Of a DNA stretch of 22,988 bases, positions 1 through 6,870 are shown piece by piece (position 1 is the first letter of the stretch; the number at the start of each line of letters is the position of its first letter). Location of the stretch: assembly GCA_041484525.1 (NCBI GenBank), contig JBGPHT010000119.1, positions 1 to 22,988 of the forward strand, read 5' to 3'. Made by a program: the position numbers and the translations under genes. Below the pieces are notes generated by a model. The model searched no databases and had not been told where the DNA came from. It saw only the letters and a list, made by a program, of their open reading frames with translations. The DNA is from JBGPHT01 sp041484525 (GTDB lineage: Bacteria > Acidobacteriota > Terriglobia > Bryobacterales > Bryobacteraceae).

Positions 1-119
1 GGTATCGGGAGCCAATACCATCCTGCAACCGCTTTCACGCCAAGAAAAAATCCAAATCGAAAAATCTCAAAACAGTAATTAATTTCTATGGAATCTGTGC
101 CTTGGCGGGAATTGAAAAC

Positions 120-356
120 TCATGTCCCGGACAGCAGTGGTTCGAGATATAGCCTGCCGGCACGCCCTTCGTGCAATTGCAGAGCGTAGTTGATCTGCCC
201 GGCGGCGTGCACCGAACCGGCCACTCGTCCGGGGCTGACCGAGCCCGACGTACGGATGAACCCACCGACCAACAAACCTAAATCGCTGTTCTGTGCAAGA
301 GCGGCAGTGGCGCTCAACGCGACTAACGTGAGGGCGCGAACGAGAACGCATTGCAT
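120..356 (-). pseudogene. N-terminal stub of an outer-membrane beta-barrel-like protein
   Basis: A 78-codon reading frame starts with a clear signal peptide (hydrophobic run LTLVALSATAAL, then an Ala-Gln junction near residue 22). It continues with an alternating pattern (NSDLGLLVGGF, AGSVHAAGQINYALQLHE, AGRLYLE) like the first strands of acidobacterial outer-membrane beta-barrel proteins. It then stops at a TGA. Such proteins are normally around 200 residues, and no continuation is visible in the other two frames downstream (positions 1-119 are AT-rich and show nothing coding). I therefore read it as a truncated remnant whose C-terminal barrel is gone. The family assignment rests on sequence feel only. 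A short real secreted peptide is the alternative. Confidence 0.4.
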
Positions 357-495
357 ATCTCACGGTAGGCCGAAAGCACCGGCCAGGGCCACCGTATTCC
401 GATGAACGGTGGAATCTGCCGATGAGCGGCTTTCGGGCCGCCCATCATCCGCCGCCGCCGTCCATCAAGCGATTCCACCGGTCAACGGCAAATCG

Positions 496-525
496 TTGTC
501 TCCGCGGGAAGCCGCCTCCTATACT
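496..525 (+). promoter_or_regulatory. sigma70-type promoter with very short leader
   Basis: TTGTCT (496-501) and TATACT (520-525) are separated by 18 nt. Transcription would begin near 532, only about 9 nt before the ATG at 541. That leaves almost no 5' leader and no room for a normal ribosome binding site. Confidence 0.5.
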
Positions 526-540
526 GGCTTCGGACGTTGG

Positions 541-1008
541 ATGCGACGCTTCGCCACATGGATCGCCGTCGTCGGCATGCTGCAATCGCAGTTGGCCGCA
601 GCCGGCGGCAATTCCTGGAACAAGCTGCGATACAGCGGCGGCACCGTCGAAGCCAAGGTAAATCCATTCGACTGGAACACCACCTTGACCGTGGCGCCCG
701 ATTCCATCACGCTGGTATTCGGCGGACGCCGCAGCGTCCGCATGAAGCCCGAAAGCGTGACCAGGCTGAGTTACGGACAGGAAGCTCATCGGCGTGTAGC
801 GGACATGGTGGCGCTAAGTATCGTGGCCACGCCGCTGGCGCTTTTCGGGTTGCTGCACCAGAGCAAAGTGCATTTCATCGGAATCGAATATAAGACTGAC
901 GACGGGAAGCCCGGCGCCATCCTGCTGGAGGCGGACAAGAACAACTATCAGGCCATCCTCGGCGTGTTGAAGACCGTGACCGGCAAACCCGTGCAGAACG
1001 CGCCCTGA
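541..1008 (+). CDS. secreted/membrane-associated hypothetical protein
   Basis: Unrecognised 155-residue protein. I place the start at the ATG at 541 rather than the in-frame codon at 409, because residue 1 then opens a standard signal sequence (MRRFATWIAVVGML, cleavage likely after QLAAA) and a promoter lies immediately upstream. The mature part begins with a strand-rich segment (SGGTVEAKV, TLTVAPDSITLVFGG, RRSVRMKPESVTRLSYG) reminiscent of a PH-like/GRAM-like fold. A hydrophobic helix follows around residues 91-107 (MVALSIVATPLALFGLL), then further strands (VHFIGIEYKTDD) and a C-terminal helix. The single internal helix may anchor it in the membrane. It ends 14 nt before the sensor gene on the same strand, whose ribosome binding site overlaps its stop, so the two may be co-transcribed. 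No function can be assigned. Confidence 0.65.
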   Translation: MRRFATWIAVVGMLQSQLAAAGGNSWNKLRYSGGTVEAKVNPFDWNTTLTVAPDSITLVFGGRRSVRMKPESVTRLSYGQEAHRRVADMVALSIVATPLALFGLLHQSKVHFIGIEYKTDDGKPGAILLEADKNNYQAILGVLKTVTGKPVQNAP

Positions 1009-1022
1009 GGAGCGTCCGGCTT

Positions 1023-2303
1023 ATGCTCGCCTACCGGCTGCTCTACCTGATCTCGCTCGTCACGTTCACGTTCGGCGCGCTCACCTTTTCTGTCCTCACG
1101 CTGTCGTATTGGAGGGAACGGCGGTCGCAGCGCGCGCGCCGCGGCGGCCGCATTTTTCCTACATTCACTTTGTTCTGCGCGGCCGCGTTCATCCTGAATC
1201 TGATGCTCTCGGGAGCGAGCGTGCTGGCTCCCGGCGCGATGTGGGTGACGGGTGTCGGAGTGGCTCTCGATTTCGTGACCGGGCTGCTGCCGCCGCTGCT
1301 GTTCCACTTCATCTACCGGCAGGAGGAAAGTGGCTTGCGCTTCCGGCGCGCTTGGGGCTGGGTGGCTGCCGCCCTGTACCTGGCCGGCGCCGCGGGAGCG
1401 CTGGCGCACAATCTGCCGGCGTGGTCCGACCGATGGGAGAGCGTCCCGGCCCTGATGCTTTCGCTCACCACCGCACTGGCGCTGCTGCTCCTCATCCTGA
1501 CGCGCCGGCCGGTGGACGGTCCCGGGCGCCGCCAGCGCTGGTGGTATCGCATCTTGTTCGGCCTCACCGTCCTTTGCGCGGCGCTCGACCTGGCGCACCC
1601 GGCGGACTACTTGCTGCTGGCCTTCTTCTGCGTGACGCTCTATTACCAGGAGCGCCTGGTCTTCTTCGATCTGTTCATCAAGCGCGGCGCCTTCTTCGCG
1701 CTGTCGCTGGCCGGCCTGACGCTGTTCTTTGCCACGGCGCCCGCGGTCTACCAGCGCTTCCCGGCGGATTGGAGCCGGCCGTGGATTACCGCTCTCCTGC
1801 TGACACCCTTCTGGCTAATGACGCCGTGGATCTATCGGCGGCTTGCCGATGCTATCGATCGCGTGGGGTTGGGCCGGCCATACCCGGCTCCGGAGGCCGA
1901 GCGTCTCTTCATCGCCGCTGTGCAGCTCTCCGCCTCCGAGGAGGAACTGCGTTCCAGCGCCACGGGAAGTCTGAGCCGTATTTTTCAAGCGGCGGCCGAG
2001 GTGCGGTTGGCCTCGGCACCCGAGCCGGCCGCGGCAGCCGGGCTGGACTCGGTGCCTGGTGCGGCCGCCGCACTCGAGCCGGCCGCCGCGGATGACGGTC
2101 TGCTCGCGCCCATCGAGCAGCGCGGCATCGGCGTGGGATGGTTGACCCTCGCGGCGCGGCCGAATGCCATCCCGTTCCTAAGCGATGACCGGCGCCTGTT
2201 GCAGTCGTTGGCGCGCACGCTGGGGGTGGTGCTCGAAAACGTGCGCTTCCGCCAGCAGCAGCGCCGCCAGGAAGAGCGCGCGCAGGAACTGGGGATCGCC
2301 TAA
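1023..2303 (+). CDS. multi-pass membrane + GAF sensor; LytS-type kinase domain lost
   Basis: ATG at 1023 is preceded by GAGGAG (1007-1012). The 426-residue product has eight or nine hydrophobic segments in its first ~270 residues (e.g. LLYLISLVTFTFGALTF, FTLFCAAAFILNLML, LLLLILT, FFALSLAGLTLFFAT). A GAF-like region follows at about 290-410 and a coiled-coil linker (RFRQQQRRQEERAQEL) ends it. In LytS-type sensor kinases this linker leads straight into the histidine-kinase region (PHFLFN motif and HATPase). Here it ends three codons later in TAA. The next recognisable coding sequence is the back half of a response regulator in the same frame. The gene therefore looks like the 5' part of a two-component operon joined to its 3' part by a deletion. 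The product should insert in the membrane but cannot phosphorylate. Domain identity is inferred from pattern, without a search. Confidence 0.75.
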   Translation: MLAYRLLYLISLVTFTFGALTFSVLTLSYWRERRSQRARRGGRIFPTFTLFCAAAFILNLMLSGASVLAPGAMWVTGVGVALDFVTGLLPPLLFHFIYRQEESGLRFRRAWGWVAAALYLAGAAGALAHNLPAWSDRWESVPALMLSLTTALALLLLILTRRPVDGPGRRQRWWYRILFGLTVLCAALDLAHPADYLLLAFFCVTLYYQERLVFFDLFIKRGAFFALSLAGLTLFFATAPAVYQRFPADWSRPWITALLLTPFWLMTPWIYRRLADAIDRVGLGRPYPAPEAERLFIAAVQLSASEEELRSSATGSLSRIFQAAAEVRLASAPEPAAAAGLDSVPGAAAALEPAAADDGLLAPIEQRGIGVGWLTLAARPNAIPFLSDDRRLLQSLARTLGVVLENVRFRQQQRRQEERAQELGIA

Positions 2304-2339
2304 AGCCGGGCACGCGGAATAGTCAAGTATATTCTTACC

Positions 2340-2855
2340 ATTATCTTCTGCACGGCGTACGATCGGCACGCGGTGGATGCTTTCGAGCTGCATGCGGTCG
2401 ACTACCTGTTGAAGCCGATCAGCCGCGCGCGCCTGGCCCAGGCCCTGGATCGGGTGCGGTCTTTTTCCGCGCCGGTGCGGGAGGAGTCGCTCGACCGCGC
2501 CGTCCGCAGCCAGCGCTCGGGGCCGGCCCGCTTTCTGGTCCGCAACGCATCGCATTACCTGGTGGTCGGCGAGGCCAAGGCGCTCTACTTCGTCTCCGAG
2601 GACGGGCTGACGAAGCTGGTGGCCGAAGCGGCGCAATACTGGATGGACCCGACCTTGAACGAACTGGAAGAGCGCCTCGATCCCGCGCGATTCTTCCGCG
2701 TCTCGCCCGCCGCGCTGATCAACCTGAACGCCGTCGCCGAGGTGTTTCCGCTCCCCGGCGGAGCGGGCGAAGTGCTGTTGAAGAACGGCCAGCATCTGGA
2801 AGTGAGCCGCCGCCGTTTCCGCGATCTGCTGGAGGCGTTAGGCGGCAGCCGCTAG
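2340..2855 (+). CDS. LytTR response regulator, receiver domain mostly deleted
   Basis: The C-terminal ~100 residues form a LytTR DNA-binding domain (ARFLVRNASHYLVV, ALYFVSEDGLTKL, LDPARFFRVSPAALINLNAV, VLLKNGQHLEVSRRRFRDLL). Upstream only the tail of a receiver domain remains: IIFCTAYDRHAVDAF corresponds to beta-4 with the switch Thr, and DYLLKPI is the conserved Lys-Pro element. The acidic pocket and phospho-Asp half is absent. Recognisable homology begins at about 2340. The first possible start codon is GTG at 2373, without a convincing ribosome binding site. The frame is the same as that of the sensor fragment and is separated from it by TAA at 2301-2303. If translated, it would be a phosphorylation-independent DNA-binding protein, but expression is doubtful. 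Most likely a pseudogene formed by the same deletion that removed the kinase. Confidence 0.75.
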   Translation: MIFCTAYDRHAVDAFELHAVDYLLKPISRARLAQALDRVRSFSAPVREESLDRAVRSQRSGPARFLVRNASHYLVVGEAKALYFVSEDGLTKLVAEAAQYWMDPTLNELEERLDPARFFRVSPAALINLNAVAEVFPLPGGAGEVLLKNGQHLEVSRRRFRDLLEALGGSR

Positions 2856-2894
2856 TGACGTGAGCAGGATCAACCTCCGATGCGCGTCGCGCGA

Positions 2895-3194
2895 TCACTG
2901 GAACGGGTTCGTCACTGGGATGCCGAAGTACTCCTGGCCTGGGTTCAAGTCCTCTGACCAGATCCGCCCGTACGCCGCGCGAGCCTCTACAGCGCGCCGG
3001 ACGATGTCGCCGTCTGGGAAAATCACGTGAATTGGACCGAGCGCATCCAGAACGGCCGTCACGTCCTCGGGGCGCGCAGCAGGCATCTTGTGTAGGAGTG
3101 TGACTGCAAACTTCGCCAGCACCTGCGTGGACACCAGGATGTCCTCCGCCATAGCTCTCTTCACGAGGTCTTGCGCGACGCGCTGCTTGTGCAA
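2895..3194 (-). pseudogene. PIN-domain toxin (VapC-like) with two deletions
   Basis: The 99-codon frame starts only at TTG (3194) and reads like a PIN-domain ribonuclease (AQDLVKRAMAEDILVSTQVLA, RAVEARAAYG, RIWSEDLNPGQEY, FGIPVTNPF). Two essential parts are missing. The N-terminal strand with the first catalytic Asp (usually a DTNVLVYA-like motif) is gone. So is the block usually lying between AAYG and RIWSEDL, which carries the conserved FWDA metal-binding segment. Only the final SEDL acidic motif and the central acidic region remain. Upstream bases translate as VPHPDS in the same frame, with no start. It lies 18 nt downstream of an intact antitoxin gene on the same strand, the usual vapBC order. 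The toxin should be inactive. Confidence 0.75.
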
Positions 3195-3212
3195 ACTATC
3201 CGGGTGAGGAAC

Positions 3213-3452
3213 TCAGGAGCGGGCATAGAGGTCCGCACGCTTCCAGGTTCGGTTACCGACCTTGAATTGGAAACGCGCGAAGCTGCGCTCCAGGGCTACG
3301 CGCTCCCGGCGCCTCTGGCCGGATAGAGTGCGCTCCGGCGCGAGCTTCTCCAGGTGGTCGCGGATGATGGCCGTCAGCGTAGTGCCTCGTTCGACGGCCA
3401 TCTTCCGCACTTTCCTGACGAGTTCGTCATCGAGAGAGAGCCGGATGGTCAT
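3213..3452 (-). CDS. ribbon-helix-helix antitoxin (VapB-like)
   Basis: 79 residues beginning MTIRLSLDDELVRKV, the short beta strand and helix typical of ribbon-helix-helix (CopG/Arc-type) DNA-binding antitoxins. The second helix is LTAIIRDHLEKLAPE, and a basic C-terminal tail (RRRERVALERSFARF, KVGNRTWKRADLYARS) would wrap the toxin. By family knowledge such proteins bind their own promoter as dimers and neutralise a PIN ribonuclease. The gene starts 20 nt after the thrB stop on the same strand and is followed by the degraded PIN gene, so it is an antitoxin left without a working partner. The thrB-vapBC order suggests the cassette inserted behind thrB. Confidence 0.8.
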   Translation of the reverse strand: MTIRLSLDDELVRKVRKMAVERGTTLTAIIRDHLEKLAPERTLSGQRRRERVALERSFARFQFKVGNRTWKRADLYARS

Positions 3453-3472
3453 TCACCCATGATAAACGTACC

Positions 3473-4375
3473 CTACTCCTCCGTGACCTGAAATCCGCAC
3501 TCGGCGATGTTGACGATCAACACGTCCGAGTCATGCCCGCGGAAGCGGAAGATCTGGCGCACGAGGTCGCACACAGCGTCGTAGCCGCGCTCGAAGAAGA
3601 CCAGGATCGACGGGCCCGCGCCGCTTAGCACGCAGCCGAGCAAACCCGGCGCGCGCAGCTTCAGAATCTCATCCAGGCCGGGCACCAGCGGCGCGCGATA
3701 CGGCTGGTGGAAGCGGTCTTCGAGCGCCGCCGGAAAGGCCCACGTCGAGCCCGTCGCCAACGCTGCAATCAGCAGCGAGGCGCGCTGCACGTTGAACACG
3801 GCGTCCTCGCGGCTGTAGCTGGCGGGAAGCACGGCGCGCGCTTTGACCGTGGGCAGGTCGAAATCCGGGACCACGATTCCGATGCCGAAGCGCTGCGGCA
3901 GATCGAGCCGCACGGCGCGCGTGACGCCGCCGGAATCGATCGCGCTCGCCACGATCGACCCCAGCGTGCAAGGCGCCACGTTATCCGGATGGCCTTCGAG
4001 GCGCGCGGCTTCGTCCAGAATGCGCAGCGGTTTCCATCGAAGGTCGAGCAGGTGATCGGCAATCACCACGCCGGCGGTGAGCGCCGCGGCGCTCGATCCG
4101 AGTCCTTTCCCCACGGGAATCTGGTTGCGGATTTGCAGTTCGATGGGCGGCATCTGCATGCCGTGGCTTTCCGCCACGCTCAGCGCCGTCTGCCAGATGA
4201 GGTTCTCGGGCGAACTCGGAATCGAGGCGGCATCGCGCCCCTCGACCTGGATCGCGAGCGAATCGCTGCGGCGGAATCGGCAGGTCAGATAGATGCTGAG
4301 CGCAAGGCCGAGGGCGTCGAACCCCGGACCCAGGTTCGCGCTCGAAGCCGGTACTCGGACAGTAAACCACGACAT
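3473..4375 (-). CDS. thrB: homoserine kinase
   Basis: Cytoplasmic enzyme that phosphorylates L-homoserine with ATP (EC 2.7.1.39), the penultimate step of threonine synthesis. The 300-residue GHMP-kinase protein is full length. The N-terminal substrate motif PASSANLGPGFDALGLAL lies at residues 9-26. The phosphate-binding loop VGKGLGSSAAA is at 88-98, LEGHPDNVAP at 126-135, and the C-terminal GHMP motif SGAGPSILVFFE at 251-262. The start is ATG at 4375, and the conserved first strand follows at once. The other threonine genes (thrA, thrC) are not in the window. The gene is followed on its strand by the vapB-like antitoxin only 20 nt away. It appears intact and typical. Confidence 0.97.
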   Translation of the reverse strand: MSWFTVRVPASSANLGPGFDALGLALSIYLTCRFRRSDSLAIQVEGRDAASIPSSPENLIWQTALSVAESHGMQMPPIELQIRNQIPVGKGLGSSAAALTAGVVIADHLLDLRWKPLRILDEAARLEGHPDNVAPCTLGSIVASAIDSGGVTRAVRLDLPQRFGIGIVVPDFDLPTVKARAVLPASYSREDAVFNVQRASLLIAALATGSTWAFPAALEDRFHQPYRAPLVPGLDEILKLRAPGLLGCVLSGAGPSILVFFERGYDAVCDLVRQIFRFRGHDSDVLIVNIAECGFQVTEE

Positions 4376-4511
4376 GGTAAGCCGCCATTCTAGCGCATGC
4401 CGGCGGACGCACCATCAGCTACCAATAAACTGCCGATAGTAGGATATTCCCCGCAATGCTGTACGATTCGACCCGGGACCAGGAAAATTTAGTATTGAAA
4501 TGCGCGTCGAC

Positions 4512-4540
4512 TTGATTTAACGTATTTTAAATCCTACTGT
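4512..4540 (+). promoter_or_regulatory. putative promoter for the DUF1111 gene
   Basis: TTGATT (4512-4517) and TACTGT (4535-4540) are separated by 17 nt, in an unusually AT-rich island (around 4480-4545) between thrB and the DUF1111 gene. Transcription from near 4547 would give a leader of about 160 nt. The rest of the 4376-4705 gap shows no coding signal apart from the hairpin at 4606-4650. Confidence 0.45.
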
Positions 4541-4605
4541 ACTAGGAATACCGTAACCTGCTGCAGAGACTCGTAACGGGGTAGCTCCCCACAGGCGATT
4601 CTTGT

Positions 4606-4650
4606 CGGAAACAGAAGGCACCTCCCAGTGTGGAGGGACACTTCTGTCCG
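4606..4650 (+). promoter_or_regulatory. leader hairpin upstream of the DUF1111 gene
   Basis: Nested inverted repeats: CGG (4606-4608) with CCG (4648-4650), ACAGAAG (4611-4617) with CTTCTGT (4641-4647), and CCTCC (4621-4625) with GGAGG (4632-4636) around a 6-nt loop. It lies between the putative promoter and the start codon at 4706 and has no T-run after it, so it is more likely a 5' UTR structure than a terminator. It matches no riboswitch class I recognise. Confidence 0.4.
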
Positions 4651-4705
4651 GGATTTACACCCAGAGCGTAGATTGGCCTGCGCTCCATCAGCCACAGGAG
4701 AACCT

Positions 4706-6106
4706 ATGAAAAGCGTAATTTCGCCACATCGGGAGAAGTGTGTTTGGAGAAAGAAAAGTACTCCAGCCGCGTTGCGTGCCTCGGGGTGCGCCGCTCTTCT
4801 CGCCGTAATGTTGAGCGCACAGAGTAACCCTACCTTCGGCAATATCGGACCTAAAGATCCAGGAGTCCGTGGAGGCGCCGCCGGCGCCGGCGGAGTGTAC
4901 CCGGAACTGACCACGCAACAAAACGCCGTGTTCCTCGCCAGCCAAGAGGTTTTCGAGGAAGTGGATTCCGTCAAAGGGACGGTCACCGGCGAGGAGGGTA
5001 AGGGGCTGGGACCCAGCTTCAACTTGAACAGTTGCGCCGGGTGCCACGCATTCCCGGCCGTGGGTGGAACCAGTCCGGCGTTGAACCCACAAGTGGCGGT
5101 TGCTACGCTGCATGGCGCCCGCAATTCCATCCCACCGTTCGTCGACGTCGACGGTCCGGTGCGGGAAGCACGGTTCAAGAAGAACGCGGACGGCTCGCCC
5201 GATGGCGGCGTACACGATCTGTTCACCATCAAGGGACGCTTTGACGCTCCTTTCGGATGCCAGATCACGCAGACCGATTTCGGTCCGCAATTGGCCAGGA
5301 ACAACGTCATCTTTCGGATTCCGACTCCCACGTTCGGAACCGGGCTGATCGAGGCCATCGAGGACGTCACGATTCTGAACAACAAGAATTCCAACCTGGG
5401 ACCCAAGGGCTCCTTCGGGATCTCCGGCCGAGAGAACCGCAGCGGGAACGATGGCACCATCACGCGATTCGGCTGGAAGGCGCAGAACAAGTCCCTGCTG
5501 ATTTTCGCCGGAGAAGCCTACCACGTGGAGCAGGGAGTCACCAACGAAGCCTTTCCTAACCCACGCGAGACCGCTCCCGGCTGCGACGCACTGGGGCACC
5601 CGGAAGACGGTACCGGCTTTGCCACGGGCAAGAGCGGCGACGTGGAGCAATTCGCGTTGTTCATGCGAATGCTGGCGCCGCCCACTCCCGTGAGCTCCTA
5701 CGGCAACGTGAGCCCATCGTCGATTCAGCACGGGCACGATTTCTTCGTGCAGATCGGCTGCGTTTACTGCCATACGGAAACGCTGAGGACCGGTCCTGCG
5801 GCGATTGCGGCGCTATCCAATACGGACGCGCGGCTCTTCTCCGACCTGCTGGTTCACAACATGGGATCGGGCCTCTCCGACGGCGTGTCGCAAGGCGCTG
5901 CGGGGCCCGACGAATTCCGCACGGCTCCTTTGTGGGGGCTGGGGAAGCGGATCTTCTTCCTGCATGACGGGCGGACGAGCGACCTGCTTAACGCGATTAA
6001 GGCACATTCCAGCCAGGGCTCGGAGGCCAATTCATCGGTTGACTTTTACAATCGGCTGAACGATTCGAATACGCAGGACTTGCTGAACTTCCTGCGGTCG
6101 CTATAA
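4706..6106 (+). CDS. di-heme c-type cytochrome / DUF1111 (DHOR) oxidoreductase
   Basis: Secreted c-type cytochrome of the DUF1111 di-heme oxidoreductase group, related to MauG/cytochrome c peroxidases. Redox partners and substrate are unknown. I choose ATG at 4706, 4 nt after AGGAG, rather than GTG at 4628. This gives 466 residues with a signal sequence ending about residue 39 (ASGCAALLAVMLSAQS). Heme-binding motifs are CAGCH at 110-114 and CVYCH at 352-356. The C-terminal signature (FRTAPLWGLGKR, FLHDGRTSDLLNAIKAH) is typical of DUF1111. The gene stands alone, with its own putative promoter and a strong terminator at 6119. It converges on pyrH. Periplasmic location follows from the signal peptide and heme attachment. 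Confidence 0.88.
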   Translation: MKSVISPHREKCVWRKKSTPAALRASGCAALLAVMLSAQSNPTFGNIGPKDPGVRGGAAGAGGVYPELTTQQNAVFLASQEVFEEVDSVKGTVTGEEGKGLGPSFNLNSCAGCHAFPAVGGTSPALNPQVAVATLHGARNSIPPFVDVDGPVREARFKKNADGSPDGGVHDLFTIKGRFDAPFGCQITQTDFGPQLARNNVIFRIPTPTFGTGLIEAIEDVTILNNKNSNLGPKGSFGISGRENRSGNDGTITRFGWKAQNKSLLIFAGEAYHVEQGVTNEAFPNPRETAPGCDALGHPEDGTGFATGKSGDVEQFALFMRMLAPPTPVSSYGNVSPSSIQHGHDFFVQIGCVYCHTETLRTGPAAIAALSNTDARLFSDLLVHNMGSGLSDGVSQGAAGPDEFRTAPLWGLGKRIFFLHDGRTSDLLNAIKAHSSQGSEANSSVDFYNRLNDSNTQDLLNFLRSL

Positions 6107-6118
6107 GGAAATGAAGTT

Positions 6119-6159
6119 GCGGGAGGCGCTTCGGGTTCGCCCGTGCGCCTTCCGCTTTT
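6119..6159 (+). terminator. intrinsic terminator after the DUF1111 gene
   Basis: An 11-bp stem pairs 6119-6129 with 6145-6155, with one G-U pair. An inner CGGG/CCCG stem closes a TTCG tetraloop, and TTTT follows at 6156-6159. It sits between convergent genes. On the minus strand it is not followed by a T-run, so it serves mainly the plus-strand gene, though the hairpin could slow polymerase leaving pyrH. Confidence 0.75.
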
Positions 6160-6162
6160 GCA

Positions 6163-6870
6163 CTAGCGGATGATCGTACCGATCGGTTCGCCGACCGACA
6201 TGCGCATGATGTTGCCGGCGACGTTCAGGTTGAACACCAGGATCGGCAGCTTGTTATCGCGGCACATCGCGATAGCCGTTGCGTCCATCACACCCAGGGC
6301 CTGCGACAGCACTTCCAGGTAGGTGATCTCGTTGTAGCGCACGGCGTCGGAGAATTTCAGCGGGTCCTTGTCGTACACGCCGTCCACGCGGGTGGCTTTG
6401 GCGATGATGTCGGCCTTGATCTCGAGGGCGCGCAGCGTGGCCGCGGTGTCGGTGGAGAAATAGGGGTTCGAAGTTCCGGCGGCGAAAATCACGATGCGGC
6501 CCTTTTCCAGATGCCGGATGGCGCGGCGGCGGATGTAGGGCTCGGCCACCTGGTGCATCTCGATGGCGCTCATCACGCGCGTCGGAACGCCGTCCTGTTC
6601 GAGGGCGTCGGAAAGCGCCAGGGAGTTGATCACGGTGGCGAGCATGCCCATGTGATCGGCGGTGACGCGATCCATTTTCTGGGCGGCGGCGGCGACACCG
6701 CGGAAGATGTTGCCCCCGCCTACCACGACTCCGATTTGAATGCCCTTTTGGGCGACGTCGGCCACTTGACGCGCCAAGTCCCGCACGCGGTCCGCACTGA
6801 TACCGAAAGCGGCGCCTCCGGCCAGAACCTCCCCACTCAACTTGAGGAGGATGCGCCGGTAGGCCGCCAT
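6163..6870 (-). CDS. pyrH: UMP kinase
   Basis: Converts UMP to UDP with ATP (EC 2.7.4.22), an amino-acid-kinase-fold hexamer in the cytoplasm. The 235 residues are full length. Seen motifs: KLSGE at 10-14, the glycine loop VVVGGGNIFRG at 48-58, DRVTADHMGMLATVINSLAL at 67-86 and FAAGTSNPYFSTDTAA at 129-144. It ends EPIGTIIR as usual. The ATG directly abuts the tsf stop (TAGATG), so translation is probably coupled in the rpsB-tsf-pyrH operon. In many bacteria frr follows pyrH. Here the operon ends at pyrH and the next gene is convergent and unrelated. Confidence 0.97.
   Translation of the reverse strand: MAAYRRILLKLSGEVLAGGAAFGISADRVRDLARQVADVAQKGIQIGVVVGGGNIFRGVAAAAQKMDRVTADHMGMLATVINSLALSDALEQDGVPTRVMSAIEMHQVAEPYIRRRAIRHLEKGRIVIFAAGTSNPYFSTDTAATLRALEIKADIIAKATRVDGVYDKDPLKFSDAVRYNEITYLEVLSQALGVMDATAIAMCRDNKLPILVFNLNVAGNIMRMSVGEPIGTIIR

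Noticed and set aside
1..19. GGTAT...ATACC at the window start as an IS end
   Set aside because: Only 5 bp of symmetry, no transposase nearby and no duplication visible.
948..1598. 216-codon open frame on the minus strand
   Set aside because: Antisense to the membrane sensor gene. The composition (Arg/Gln/His-rich, no fold pattern) is that of a GC-rich shadow frame.
3707..4393. 228-codon plus-strand frame
   Set aside because: Lies opposite thrB, whose motifs are complete. It has no recognisable pattern.
4534..5773. Two long minus-strand frames (318 and 361 codons)
   Set aside because: Antisense to the DUF1111 gene, which has heme motifs, a signal peptide and a terminator.
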